A program made the position numbers and the translations under genes. Under the pieces are notes generated by a model. The model was not told the DNA's origin, did no database searches, and saw only the letters and a list, made by a program, of their open reading frames with translations. From Orientallactaga sibirica (taxonomy: Eukaryota; Chordata; Mammalia; Rodentia; Dipodidae), in the NCBI GenBank assembly GCA_036365145.1, contig JAEOAD010000034.1, positions 16,335,501 to 16,399,500 of the forward strand: a stretch of DNA of 64,000 bases, given 5' to 3'. Below are positions 12,433 through 23,774 of this stretch, in pieces (positions within the stretch are counted from its first letter, which is position 1; the number at the start of each line of letters is the position of its first letter).

Positions 12433-12782
12433 TGTGATATTAATCTTTGTCAACCAGATGAGATTTAAAATCATCATAGTAATAAATCTGGGACATGCTT
12501 GTGAAGGAGTTCCTATATTAGGTTAATCGAGACAAGAAGACTCACCCTAACCATGGACATCATATTCCATAGGCTGAGGTACTTGACTGAATTAGAAGGA
12601 GAAAGCATTCACCTCTCCCTCCTTCTTGATTGCAGACACAATGTGTCCAGCTGCCTCATACTTCTGCAGCCATGTCATGCCTTCCCTGCCCAACTGATTG
12701 TATCCCTTGTAACTTTCACAGGAAATAAATGCTTCCTCCCTTAATTGTATTTTGTCACAGCAGCAAGGAAAGTAACTAATAT
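12433..12782 (+). mobile_element. MaLR-like solo LTR
   Basis: Starts 'tgtgatattaatctttgtca', the usual opening of this rodent LTR group. It contains 'gactgaattagaaggagaaag' and an AATAAA signal at 12724-12729, and closes with 'gtcacagcagcaaggaaagt'. No internal region and no obvious target duplication. The open frames on both strands here are chance. Confidence 0.7.
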
Positions 12783-12814
12783 AGGAGTGTAAGTCCATAG
12801 TATTCCATCTCCCT

Positions 12815-13141
12815 TTAAAGATGCTGTGTTTGTCAATGACTCATTGCTGTAACCACATACCTATCTAGCAACAATTTAAGGAAGGAAGGGGTAATTTCCA
12901 GGGTATGGTCCATTATGACATGTGAACTATATTGGTCACATCAGTTCTGTAGTCAGGAAGGAGAGATAATGCTGGTATTTAATTTGTTTTCTCCCTTTTT
13001 ATTCAGTCAAAGGCAGCACCTGTGGTAAGATGCTCTCCCCATTAGAGGTGAGTCTCCCCTCCTGCCAGTTAAACCTCTCTAAAGCATTACTCACAGACTA
13101 AAAAGTATTTTCCTGGGTGACTAAAACTAATTAAACTGACA
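12815..13141 (-). mobile_element. MaLR-like solo LTR, opposite orientation
   Basis: Reading left to right: 'cattgctgtaaccacatacc', 'aatttaaggaaggaaggggt', 'aatgctggtatttaatttg', 'tctccctttttattcag'. This is the reverse complement of the same LTR group as 12433-12782. It sits head-to-tail inverted about 30 bp away. The right terminus is degenerate. Confidence 0.6.
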
Positions 13142-13145
13142 TTTC

Positions 13146-13187
13146 ATGTTCTATTTTTTTGAGGGGGGCATGTGTGTGTGTGTGGTA

Positions 13188-13230
<43 letters not shown>

Positions 13231-13562
13231 ATGCATGTGTGTTTGCAGATGTGTGTACTCAGTTCATGTATATGCAGTGGGCAGAGGAGAATGTGAAGTG
13301 TCTTTCCCATCACTCATCCACATGTCCTTTGAGATGGAGTCTCTCACTGAACCCAGAGGTGCCATTTTTGGTCCACTCTAACTTGCTGATCACTGAACCC
13401 TAGCAGTTCTCTAGTCTCCGCCCCCATAGGACTGCAGTTATATGCACGTGTGACCATGCCCTGCTTCTATCACATGGGTGTCAGGGAATCAAACTCAGAC
13501 AATCTCAGTGCCTCACATGCTTGTTCAGCCCCTCCTTTCACACTGAGCCATCGTCTCAGCCC
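13146..13562 (-). repeat. B4-like SINE with a GT microsatellite
   Basis: GT repeats (13172-13184 and 13194-13227), then the 'gtgggcagaggagaatgtga' block and a degenerate B1-like middle. The right end is the reverse complement of an ID head ('cactgagccatcgtctcagc'). The cysteine/valine-rich frames translate the GT repeat only. Confidence 0.65.
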
Positions 13563-13565
13563 TGG

Positions 13566-14200
13566 CATTTCATTTCTGATCTGAATTGACTCTAATGAGA
13601 AAGTAGCCACAGTTATGTCAGTGTCTAACTTCATGTGATTTGTCATTGTGTTTGGCAGTGTTCAAGATTTTTTTCATTGGTTGTTTGACTATCATGTTCT
13701 TACATATAATTTTATTACTTTTATTACTTGGGGCCATTACTGATGTTCCTGTATTTATTTGTTTTTTCCATCTACTGGTCAAAAATTACTATTATTTCAT
13801 CAATTCTTTTCAACCCTTTTATCTCTTTTACATTTCTGGGACTTCAATTATGTAGCATCATAGCACCTGGTATTTTCCACACATCATAGATTCATTGCTT
13901 TTTTCTTTATTTTAACTTTTCTTTTGCTTCATGTTGTGTAGTTTCTCTTATTATGTCTCAAGTCCACTAGTCTCTATTTTCTGCTGCTTCTAGTCTTCTA
14001 GTGAGCCCTTCTCATGACTTTGTTAGACTGGATATAATACTCTTCATTTCTAAAGTTTGGTTTTTGTATTTTCTGCTTATATGTTATACATTTATGATCA
14101 TGCATTCCTTAAAGCCCTTGAATGTATAGCTGCTATAACTAATTGAAAATTTTTTCTAATTCTAGCACCTGATTTATTTTAGGGTCATGCTTCTGATTGG
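13566..14200 (+). mobile_element. Ancient L1M 3' region, second part
   Basis: Ordered landmarks match the continuation of the L1M 3' UTR: 'ctctaatgagaaagtagcc', 'gtgttcaagatttttttc', 'ggttgtttgactatcatg', 'atttctgggacttcaattat', 'ctagtgagcccttctcatga', 'ttctagcacctgatttattt'. It picks up close to where 10090-10860 stops, so one element was probably split. Confidence 0.7.
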
Positions 14201-14864
14201 AGGGTGTCACACTTCTCCATATCTTTATATATCTCCTGCTAGTATTATTCATTGCTATTGCTATTACTGTTGCTACAGGGATTTTAGATATACTCTTTAT
14301 AGTGTTTTTTTTCTTTTACAGAAAGGTAGTAAGTTTATTATAGACAATTCCATGTGTAGCATCCTTATAAAACTGCCTGCCTTCATTGGCTTGATCACTT
14401 CCCCCAACAGTGAGCTCATTACCTCTTTAAAGAAGCCTAATCTGTTATTTGAAAACTCTATTCAGAACTTCTTCTTTGGGGTTTAATCATAACATGCTGC
14501 CTTTGTGATTTCACTCAGGAGCCAAGGAGACAGGTCTATTGTCTTGCTAAAATGACAGTATTTCTTATATCTAAAAACAGTGATCATATTTCCCATCACT
14601 CATGTCATTCTGAGAGTGTAACTTTTCATTCAATCAGCTATGTTCCAATATATATTTTGAACAGGTCTCATGGAAGAACTTCTGAATATTGGTGAACTCC
14701 TAAAATTGTGTGCCAAACTGTTTACCCATATGTAAGAAATTCTCTGGGAGAATCTTACATAGTTTTTATTAGATTCTAAAAGATCTCAGCTTTGTTAAGC
14801 ATACCACAGAATGTAGTTAGAATTTTGCCTCATCTCTGGATTATTGGAGGCACTTAAGAAAGAA
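14201..14864. other. Unassigned intergenic sequence
   Basis: May contain further L1M tail, but I could not follow it. No exon or RNA gene seen. Confidence 0.4.
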
Positions 14865-15057
14865 GATTGGAACTATACTATCCGGCTTCAAATCTTAGCT
14901 TTTCTCTATAGCTCTGGACTAATAGCTTAACGTGTCTGGGCCTTAGTTTCTTAACCTATAAAAATAATAATAGTTATACACTTATTGATCTGGTATGAGG
15001 GCCAAATAAAATATTTGAAAATAATTCACAGTGCCTGGCATATACTCAATTTTTAAA
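14865..15057 (+). repeat. MIR SINE
   Basis: Landmarks 'gcttcaaatcttagctttt', 'gggccttagtttcttaacc', 'ataaaaataataatag' and 'cacagtgcctggcatatact' follow the MIR order in sense. The young B1 at 15098 inserted just downstream. Confidence 0.75.
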
Positions 15058-15083
15058 ACAAATTATAGAAATATGATGGAATT

Positions 15084-15285
15084 AAAACTACCTTTGAGCC
15101 GAGTGTGGTGGTGCACGCCTTTAATTCCAGCACTTGGGAGGCAGAGGTAGGAGGGTCACCATGAGTTCAAGGCCCCACCCTGAGATTACATAGTGAATTC
15201 CAGGTCAGCCTGGACTAGAGTGAGACCCTATCTCAAAAACAAACAAACAAACAAACAACAACAACAACAAAAAAACTACCTTTGA
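15084..15285 (+). repeat. Young B1 SINE with perfect 14-bp target duplication
   Basis: The B1 body starts gccgagtgtggtggtgcac at 15098, ends 'gagaccctatctcaaaaac', and has an ACAA-rich tail to 15271. The 14-bp word aaaactacctttga stands directly before (15084-15097) and after (15272-15285) the element, as expected from L1-mediated insertion. Full length with few changes, so relatively young. Confidence 0.95.
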
Positions 15286-15484
15286 AACTATTCCAATAGG
15301 TTAAGGAAGTGGGTGGCCTAACATCTCCTCAGTATGAAAATAATTTCACTTGCTGTTGAGAAGTAGCAGATGATCTGCACTTTAAGAGGAAATGTGGGGC
15401 AAGAAATGAGATGGGTAGTAGGGATGGGAATGGGGCAAATGCTGCAGGTATGGGAAAGCCTCATTGTAAGGCATGGAAAATCCA
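15286..15484. other. Unassigned, purine-rich
   Basis: Purine-rich sequence with no recognised element. Confidence 0.35.
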
Positions 15485-15600
15485 GAAATCAGAATGGAAT
15501 AAGTGAAATCAGAATCATCTGAGGAGTATTTAAAAGCAATGTCTGAGTCTCAGACCTTCAGTATTGGACTCACAATTGAAATCAATATTTAGTTAACATG
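15485..15600 (+). mobile_element. MER5-like hAT DNA transposon relic
   Basis: The 'cagaatcatctgaggagtat' block, then 'ttaaaagcaatgtctgagtc' and 'ctcagaccttcagtattgg', parallels the MER5A-type consensus (agaatcacctggggagc...). Short and diverged. Confidence 0.5.
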
Positions 15601-15984
15601 CACCCTTGAATGACTCCCATCTCCCACCTCTAATGGTTCCTTGTCATCCTGGTGGCAAAACCTATGAAGTACCTGTGTACCTAAACACATGCCCTCAAGA
15701 GAGCAGAAGATCCAGGGTGAGCCAGCGATTGGCATCTCTCCTGTTTTACTCCCAGGTTACTGGAGAATTAGAAAGGACACTTGGTTTGATTCAATTTGTA
15801 CTGATAATAAATAAAAAGCTCAGTCCAAAAACTTGTATCTGCTGACTTTACAGCTGGTGATTTTTCTGATCCTGTTTTGTTTGAATGATTATTTCAGTTG
15901 ATTCAGAGATTGGGCCTCTATCATCTACCTCAGTAGCAATTGTGGAAATGATCCTCCTTGATTTTGGGTTTCATGAGCGCCATT

Positions 15985-16128
15985 AACATATCAGTTTATC
16001 TCTCTATAAAACTGGTATAGTGCTGACCTTAAATTAGGATGCTGTGAGGTTTAATTAATATGAGTGTAGTCCTCAGAAGCCTCAGATGAATAAAGTCCTG
16101 TCAATGTACAATATTATTATTACAATTC
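15985..16128 (+). repeat. MIR SINE
   Basis: 'cagtttatctctctataaaa', then 'gatgctgtgaggtttaatta' and 'atgaataaagtcctg', match the central and 3' MIR regions. Confidence 0.6.
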
Positions 16129-17049
16129 ACCAGTTGTAAGGACTGCATCTCCTGCAGGGCTGTACATTATACCATATTTGAAAGAGCAAGGCAGAAAAGC
16201 CATTTATCAGCTTTGACTTGGAAATGTAACCTGACCTTGGGCTTGCCCAGTTCCTATATCCCTCATACCTCAATATCAACCTATCTCAAATCATAGATGG
16301 GATTTGCAGCTCACTAGATGGCCTGGAGAAAATTTGTTGAGAGGCAATAGAATGGAGTTCAAAGAACTCACAGACAAAACAGTCTGGAGGGATCATGGTT
16401 TCCAGCTCACTGTCTAGCTACCTTCTTGCTGTCCTGGAGATAACATCTAATTTGGACAGGATTCTAAGGCAAAATATGCAAGGCACTTTATATAGCATCT
16501 GATACTAACCAAGACTGCCTAAATATTAGACTTTAGGAATTAAACTGGTACAAAGATACCCAGAGAGAGAATAATGAGGAGAGAAAATGGCAGCCTAAGC
16601 TATACCTATTCTATAACAATTGCAAAGCTACACTAAGGAAATCAAGAAAACAATTTTTAGCTAATATTTTAGACAAAATGATAACATGTTTAGGAATTTA
16701 TTTTTTCTTATAGCAACTTTGATAGCTGACTTCTACTTTCCCCACTTAATGGCTTTGATGAATAAAGTTCTTGGTATATTTGAGGTCCCATGAATCATCA
16801 AGCTTCAAGGTGTGGAGTGGCCCACATTCTCTGGGTCCATGACAACTGCCACTGACATCCACACAGGAGCAGGCTGTTGAGCATTCATGATCATGTGCTT
16901 GCTTTTCATCCAGGTGCTTACTGTTGTGCTCTACAAAGTTCCTTCTGAGAACGATAAGAAATAAAATCTCTTTCAAAGATCACTTTAGTATTTCAAAATT
17001 AATTTGACAGAGCTGAAGAAATATGTTGTGTGAAATACTTGTCACATAA
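16129..17049. other. Unassigned intergenic sequence
   Basis: No recognised repeat or exon. The 76-codon minus-strand frame at 16746-16976 is cysteine/histidine-containing by chance and shows no zinc-finger spacing. Confidence 0.4.
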
Positions 17050-17392
17050 ACATAAGGACTTGAGTTTGGATGTCCTGTACCAGTGTAAAAATGCTAGGCA
17101 TGGTGGCATAGACCTATAATCCCAGCGCTGAAGAGGTAGAGACAAGCAGACACTTAGGGCTTAGAGGCTGGCTGGTCTAGCTAATTTGGTGAGCTCGAGG
17201 TTCAGTGAAAGATCCCATCTCAAAAACAAAAAAGTAGAGAGCAACTGAGGAAGACACCTGACATTGACCTCTGGCCTCCATACTTCATACATACACCTGT
17301 ACATATGCACAAGAACCCCACACATGTGTGTCCACACTCATACAAACATGCACTCAAAACTGTGTACCACACACACATCACACACCCAGAAA
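17050..17392 (+). repeat. B4-like SINE
   Basis: A B1-like part ('gctaggcatggtggcatag', 'ctataatcccagcgctg', 'gatcccatctcaaaaac') is followed by the B4-specific block 'gaggaagacacctgacattg', 'acctctggcctccatac'. It closes with an imperfect CA-rich end. The sense orientation helps define the antisense copies elsewhere in the window. Confidence 0.75.
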
Positions 17393-17444
17393 AATAATTT
17401 TATTCCTTCCCTCTCAAATGGCTCTGCAGAGAGAAAAGGGGACA

Positions 17445-17500
17445 TGCAGTTTCCCATCTTACTGAAAAAGAAACAGAGGCTCAGGAAGCAAAACATGTAA
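17445..17500 (-). repeat. MIR core fragment
   Basis: 'cccatcttactgaaaaagaa' then 'acagaggctcaggaagc' equals the MIR core in antisense. Very short. Confidence 0.4.
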
Positions 17501-17621
17501 TCAATTAACATAATAATTAACAATATTCATTGATATCAGTTGTTTCCAGGAGGCTACACACATTTTCTGCTTCCCTGTTATTCTTATTCTCAGAAGTATA
17601 ATCTTTTAAATTGTTTTCAGG

Positions 17622-17638
17622 AGTTTTCCTTCCTTCCT

Positions 17639-17690
<52 letters not shown>

Positions 17691-17780
17691 TCATTTAGGG
17701 TCTTGCCTCAAACTCATGATTCTCTTGCCTCAACTTCTTTAGTCTTGGCATTACTGGCCTGCAACACTACACTTACTAAT
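17622..17780 (-). repeat. (CTTT)n microsatellite fused to an old B1 fragment
   Basis: TTCC then TTTC tetranucleotides (17622-17692) are followed by 'agggtcttgcctcaaactc' and a degenerate B1 body to about 17780. In antisense orientation the microsatellite occupies the position of the B1 A-tail, so it probably grew from that tail. Confidence 0.7.
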
Positions 17781-18109
17781 CATATTCAGGTATTATATTG
17801 ACATTTCATTATACTATATATTGTATATTAGGCTGAGCATGGATGAGAGAGTCAAATTTCTTCTCTGTGTCCCAAGAGTAAATGTAGTCAGCGTCTTCCT
17901 AAATTGTTAAGGACGCCAGTTGAAAAACACTTCACCTCCTAGTAATCTGGTACTCCCAGGTGGTATATTTTGTGCTCAAGATGCTCAGCCCTCAGTTCCC
18001 TGTTCCCCAGTTGGGTCGCTGAGCAGCAGTAACACACTCTTTGTCAGGGTGACTAACAGCCTACCTCACGTCCTGCCCTCAGTGGTGGAAATGGTGTGAG
18101 TGTCCTCAG

Positions 18110-18545
18110 AGGGCTGCAACCCAGGAGGAAGTCACAGCAGAAGCCAGGATGATCCAAAAGGCAACATAGTGCTGAGAAGAAAGGATGGAGGAGTGCCCAG
18201 CACTGAAACACTTCTGTCACACCCTCCAAGGCTCAGGGACCATTGCGGAAGAAGGGGCGGATAGAATGAAAGAGCCAAAGGAAGGGTATGACTTCTTACA
18301 ATGCAATTGCCCAGACAGAAATTGGCCTTGGTATCCATGACCTTGCCGTGCCTAGCAGCAAGACCCTCAAAATAGAAGACAAAGATGATGACATCAAATT
18401 AAAAGAAAGACTAATGGAGAGAGGGAGGGGATATGATGGAGACTGGAATTTTAAAGTGGAATGGGGGGGGGAGGGGAGGGGAATAGCACGTTTTATGTAT
18501 GTAAGTATAGAAGATGTCAATAAAAAATAATAAAAAAAGAAATAA
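18110..18545 (+). mobile_element. L1 3' UTR and tail
   Basis: 'gaccattgcggaagaaggg' and 'agaatgaaagagccaaagga' parallel rodent L1 3' UTRs and the L1 at 60.7 kb. It ends with a G-rich tract (18463-18481), 'gtatagaagatgtcaataaa' and an A-rich tail. The last 110 bp match the reverse complement of the fragments at 45.9 and 62.5 kb. The left boundary is unknown and may lie nearer 18000. Confidence 0.65.
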
Positions 18546-19433
18546 ACATGAAACACTTCATGATATAAAAAAAGAAAGAAATGGCAAGTACAATTGAGGT
18601 GTCAGCTTTCTTTCTGCTTCCCCCATCCTGATTAATTTCACAGCTAATGACTCTCTAGTCTTGGTGATTTATGATGTTCTGTCTAGGAACAGAGCAGAGA
18701 GAAAGATAGAGAAAGAGAGAGAGAGGACTTCTGCTAATTAAATCGAAATTTTCACGTAGTGAAAGGTTTTGGAAACGAATGTAATTCATACAGAATTATG
18801 TTGGCAGGAGAGTCCCATGGCAAAACCTTCTAAGGAGCATGGGACAATGAAAGAGAGACCTAAGGTAGGAAGGAGGGAGTTTTTTTTTTTTTTTTAAGGC
18901 AGAAGGAAGAGAACAGCATGTACATATTTAGAGACAGAGAGAGAAGCAACAGAAACACACAGCTTGAGGCTGAGAGGAAGGATCAAGAAAAAGACCACAG
19001 AGCAGAGAAGCAGGTAAGAGGAAATATATATATATATAAGAGATATGGTATCATTTAGGGAGTATATAATGGTATTCAATAATATTTAGATATTTATAGT
19101 ACTTATTTATAAAGATTCTGATAGATCTGTTTATTTATCAAATGTACAAATTGAGCACCTTCTCTGGGCAATGGATCATGCTAGACCCAGGGGAAATGGT
19201 GAGAAAAATTCATACTCTGGTCATGGAAGTCTGATTAGAATGACAGTAAGTAATCAGAGAAGAATTGATATAAATACCAAATTTCAATATTGCTGCTATA
19301 GTGATGATAGATAGATAGATAGATCTCTGTGTGTAGAAAGTCTTGTGTAACAACTAAATTATATAAAAGTATGATGTAAGCAGCAAGGAATGAGAGAAAA
19401 GCATTTGTATCCTCATGGAATTTTAGGACACAG
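18546..19433. other. Mostly unassigned, with simple repeats
   Basis: Holds a GA run (18700-18725), a T-tract (about 18880-18896), a short TA run (19024-19038) and (GATA)4-5 at 19305-19323. The 19135-19290 part ('attgagcaccttctctgggc') resembles an old L2-type repeat. Confidence 0.4.
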
Positions 19434-19770
19434 TGTGGAGGTTTGAGTCAGGTGTCATACATAACTCATATGTTCTAAATGTTTGGTCCTCGGCTAGTAG
19501 CAATTTAGGAGGTAGAGCCTTTGAGGGAGGAGGTGTGTTGCTGGGGGACAGCTTATGGGTATTATAGCCAGCTTCTCATTTGCTAGAACCGGGCTCACTC
19601 TGCTGCTGTTGTTTTCCGAATCCTATGGCAGAGGAAATATCTAACCTCTGTTCATGCTTTCCCTGCCATCATGGAGCTTCCCCTCAGGACTGTAAGCCAA
19701 AATAAAACCTTTCCTCCCATCAGCTGCTTTTGGTCAAGTGATTTTTCTCAGTAACAAGAAGATAACTACA
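19434..19770 (+). mobile_element. MaLR-like solo LTR
   Basis: Starts 'tgtggaggtttgagtcagg'. Internal landmarks are 'tttaggaggtagagcctttg' and 'atggagcttcccctcagg'. AATAAA lies at 19701-19706 and the end is 'gtaacaagaagataactaca'. The flanks show acaca on both sides but one base out of register on the left, so the target duplication is only suggestive. The element is a relic with no internal genes. Confidence 0.7.
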
Positions 19771-20019
19771 ACACATCAAGAAGCAGATTTGACCAAACTC
19801 ACAGATTATAATTCATCTCAAACCCAAATCAACTGTATATATTTTAAAAAGACTACTCATTTTTCTTTGGAAATTAATTGTGCAATAGTTGAAACATTTA
19901 GAAACAAAGCTATTCATGCTCCCCCTCACTCGGCAATATTTTTTTGCTCTGAGCTAAATGTGTCTGGGTACTCCCAAACTTCATGTAGTAAAATTTCAAA
20001 CACTAAGATGACTGTATTA
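19771..20019. other. Unassigned sequence between two LTRs
   Basis: Not recognised. Could be the upstream part of the next LTR. Confidence 0.35.
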
Positions 20020-20288
20020 AGAAGTGAAGTTTTACAAGAGGATTACATTATGATGGAGGCCTCATAAATAGGTTGAGTTGCCTTATAACAGAGGCCCCGA
20101 AATTCTTCCTCGGCTTTTCATTAGAGGGGGATGCAGCTAGAAGACTCCTCAATGAGGAAGTAGGCCCTCACCAGTTATCAAATCTAGTCCACTGGTCGTA
20201 GATTTCAAATTGCCAGAATATGAGAAATAAATTCCTTTTGTTTAAGCCACACAGCCTTAGCTATTTTGTTTTAGCAATCTGAGTCAAA
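20020..20288 (+). mobile_element. MST/MLT1-like MaLR LTR, 3' part
   Basis: 'ccttataacagaggccccga', 'gaggaagtaggccctcacca', 'ccagaatatgagaaataaat' (AATAAA at 20226-20231) and 'gctattttgttttagcaatc' follow the 3' half of an MST/THE1-type LTR. The 5' part is not recognisable. Confidence 0.65.
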
Positions 20289-20331
20289 AATGTTTTGTAA
20301 GTCTGAATTTTCACCACATAAAAAGAATGTG

Positions 20332-20425
20332 GGCTGAATATGTAGCTTAGCAGTTGTGTGTTTTCCTAGCCTGCTTGAGGCCTTGGGTTCAGCCCTTAGT
20401 ATCATGAACGAACAACAACAAACAT
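20332..20425 (+). repeat. ID SINE
   Basis: 'gggctgaatatgtagcttag' then 'ttgggttcagcccttagtat' correspond to the tRNA-Ala-derived ID body with box-B-like sequence. A CAA-rich tail follows at 20407-20425. Diverged. Confidence 0.7.
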
Positions 20426-20442
20426 TCCAAGAGATAGCAGGA

Positions 20443-20649
20443 GGACTGGAGAAATGAGATGGCTTAGTGATTAAGGCACTTGCCTGAGAAGCCTAAGGAC
20501 ACAAGTTTAATTCCCCAGTACCCACATAAGCCAAATGTACATGATGGCACATGTATCTGGAGTTATTTGCAATGGCCGATGCACCCATTTTTTCTCTTTC
20601 TCCCTCTTTCTCTCTCTCTCAAATAAATAAACAGAAATAAATATTTTAA
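20443..20649 (+). repeat. Dip-type SINE (short form)
   Basis: Head 'actggagaaatgagatggct', 'gattaaggcacttgcctgag', a box-B-like 'aagtttaattccccagta', CT tract and an AAATAAATAAA tail. Flanks agatagcag (left) and agataacag (right) suggest a decayed target duplication. Confidence 0.85.
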
Positions 20650-20689
20650 AAAGATAACAGAAAACAAAATGTTATATAATTTAGTTGCC

Positions 20690-20845
20690 TTATTTATATC
20701 AACCTCTGGTCTACTTGACAATCTCATGATGCAAATATCACCCCACTTTTATGGATAAGATTCTTGAGTCTCAAGAGGGTTTAGAACTTCTCCAAGTCTG
20801 AAAGCCTGTAAGTGACATAGCACAAAGTTCCACTCAAGACTATTT
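20690..20845 (-). repeat. MIR SINE
   Basis: 'atggataagattcttgagtc', 'ggtttagaacttctccaagt' and 'gcctgtaagtgacatagcac' follow the MIR order in antisense. Confidence 0.6.
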
Positions 20846-21524
20846 TTTCTTTTTGTGTGTGCGTGTGTTCCTTTCAGAGATGGCACACTGCCCAAGAGTA
20901 AAAATGCAGAAAAGAAAATCAGGGATTTTCAACCCTGACATTTGGAAAGAGGACAGCAGAGTACTTTTACTTTCTCTTCTGTCCTGCTCCCACTCTTCTC
21001 TTTTTATTGGCTAGGTAATTAGGTGACTTATTTTTGTTCCTTAAGGATTATACACATGTTCACTCCCACTTCATCTTAGGTCTAAGGAATGTTGGCAGGA
21101 AAAGTGGCACACCTGTTTGTGCTTTCTCACACCTTTCCTTACTGCTCACTTCAGCATCTGAAGTTGCTGTACTTGGTTAACTCATTGCTGTGATCTTTAA
21201 CGGGTCTGTATGCTGCCAGCTCACAGTTGTTGCTATGGAGACCATGATGTCATGAGGTGACACTAGTGGGCATGATGATGAATCCATTTTAATCTCAGAT
21301 ATTAATTTCCCCAATACAGGATGCTGAGTATTAAAGCAGAAAGAGAACTGAGTCATCCAGAAATCCAACATTAGTGCATATTTTTCTTCTTAGTAATCAA
21401 GTTGGACTCGACAACCTCCATATGGCCTTTTCCTGCTCTAAGATTTGATAATTATGAAAGAAGATGAATAATTACTACTCTCAGAAAGAAGCAGCTCATT
21501 GGCCTAAGGTTGAATGAGCTATGA
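20846..21524. other. Unassigned intergenic sequence
   Basis: No recognised repeat, exon or RNA gene. Confidence 0.4.
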
Positions 21525-21745
21525 TTTAAATAGGACTCTGAGCAAGGTGGTCTTGTGGAAAATCATTAAGATCTGGGCTCATTTCCACAAAACATTCATG
21601 AGGCCTTCCTTCCCCTCAACCTCAGTTCCACCAGCTGTTAAATAGGAATGAAAGCTTCTATTCACTTAGAACTTCTATAAAGATTGGCTGAGGAAACATG
21701 TTCAAGGCACTTGGCACATAGTTGCTTTCTTAGTTTTATATTATC
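21525..21745 (+). repeat. MIR SINE
   Basis: 'caacctcagttccaccagct', 'gttaaataggaatgaaagc' and 'caaggcacttggcacatagt' match the MIR core and 3' end in sense. Confidence 0.65.
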
Positions 21746-23571
21746 ACAAGGGTGTCTCATCTCTCAGCATGGACTCAGGCAAACCATATTATTTCTTTTA
21801 GGTAAAACTACTTCATTAAAGTTGATATAAAATAATGAAGGTTAGATTGAATAAAATTACTTGACTGGAAGAGCTGTAGAAGTAGTTGAAAATAAAAGGG
21901 GAAGCTAAGAACCTATAAAGTTCTCTTAGCCTTGGATTCCAGAGCTTAGAATCTAAAGGAGTCCAGGTTAAAAAAAACATTAACATATGTGTTCGAATTG
22001 TTCTTTTTAGCTATGCAGTCAACAACACACTTCTTGCAAGTGATAGCAACATATGAATGAAGCAAGATGCTTAGGTTGTTTTCATGTTTAGGATAATGCC
22101 CAGATAAAGTGGCCTGGCCTATCAATCTAATAACCTTGCTTGGATGAACTGGGGGTGTGGACTTGAAGGGAGAGTAGGTACAGAGAGAAGCATCATTCTC
22201 CATTCTGTACAGGGGCTTCATGTCTCAAAATAAGAGGACTTGGCTTAGCACCACAAGCCCAAAGAAGGTCACAGGGTTAATGGTTATGGATTTAGCAGAA
22301 ATTTCCCATGATAATGTTTTCCAGAAGGTTTGAAACATTCAATGGACCTGAAATACTCATTGCTGGAAACGCTTTTTCCAAGATCACAGAATGTGTTGTG
22401 GTGCTTACAAGGCAGATAATGCATCAGATAAAGGTGTGCCTTGCTGGAAAGAGGAGCTAAGAAACAGTGAACCACAAGTCAGTCTTATGTCTTGGAGGAT
22501 ATTTTAATATGGATTGCCTGTATTTGACTTAAAAATATTGTAACTGATGCATACCCCAAAATGTCTCATGAATATTTATATATAAATGTGTTATTTATTT
22601 CTAGTTTAAATTCAAGTTACTAAGGTTTTATGGGTTGGGGCATCCCAGCAATAGATGGGATCTATAGTTGACACTGAGAGACAGTTATTTATAGATGATG
22701 TTTAGAATTATAAAGGTAGCAGCTGCAGAGTGGAAAAGTGAAAAATAATTTGTCCTAGATTAAAGGTAGTTCCACATGAATTCATTAAGTAGCCATGATC
22801 CCCTAATCTACCTTGGTGACGCAGACTTTGAAGTATCTTGGTGATACTGGAAGCTGAATAGGAGGGCATGTAAGAAAACAAAGCCATTACTAAAAGAAAT
22901 ATCATAAGTACTTTAGTCTAGAGGGATTAGATTTAGAGAAGGGGTTTCTTAGGATATTGGCCAAACATGGATGAGTGGTATTTTATGCCTCATCAGTCAT
23001 ATACTTGCTCATCTGCAAAATGCTATAATGTGTTTTTAAAATTTTATGAGGAGTCATTACAAAAACAAGCAGACCATTAAGCGGATCATCTTGAACCATA
23101 GGGCAGAAAGATATTGCTGGACAAATACAAGATAAACATGGCCTAGCATTAGAAGCTTTATTGTGACCACCCAATTCAGTGAGTGATCAAAAACATTTTA
23201 GCCCATCTTTCTACCAGGTTTTGCCTGGAAACAGTCCAACCAGGTAAATAACCTTGCATCAGCAATTATCATCACTTTTGGACATCCATCTTTTTCTATT
23301 GACATGGCCAGGTAGACTGTCTTCTAGCAAGGAACACAGAATGAATCTTGGCCACAAGCAAGCAAATAGCCTGAGCACCAGGACCAAGGCTCACAACTCC
23401 TTACTCCGTGAACACTTGCTATTCTCTGACCTCTTGTTACTCGCCTACATTTATGAGCCTTACTTCCTTCCATCTGCTTTCACTGAGGTTTGCAATGTCC
23501 TAAGGCCAGAATGTTGATTCTGACTAGTTCTAACCAGTCTTTACTCATTTAATAAACATGTGCCAAGTGTT
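21746..23571. other. Unassigned intergenic sequence (1.8 kb)
   Basis: No repeat recognised. Minus-strand frames of 91, 63, 65 and 63 codons have no domains, and I see no consistent splice pattern, so I do not call exons. Confidence 0.4.
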
Positions 23572-23774
23572 GGGCTTGGTTAGCTAACGTTTTTCTGATA
23601 AAGGCCAAAAAACAATGCTTTAGGCTATGTGGACTATGGTAATATAAAAGCATCTATGGGTAACACATAATCCAATAGGCATAGCCATGTTACAATGAAA
23701 TTGTATTTTATTTTCAAAAAGTATCCAGAGAGCCAGATTTGGCTTATTGGCCATAGTTGGCATACCATTGAGCT
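23572..23774 (-). mobile_element. hAT-type (MER1 group) DNA transposon relic
   Basis: 'aacgtttttctgataaaggc', 'tttaggctatgtggactatg', 'gttacaatgaaattgtattt', 'gagccagatttggcttattg', 'gccatagttggcatacc' follow the same family as 4461-4606, with more of it preserved. The terminal 'cagatttggcttattggcc' block is the best landmark. Confidence 0.7.
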
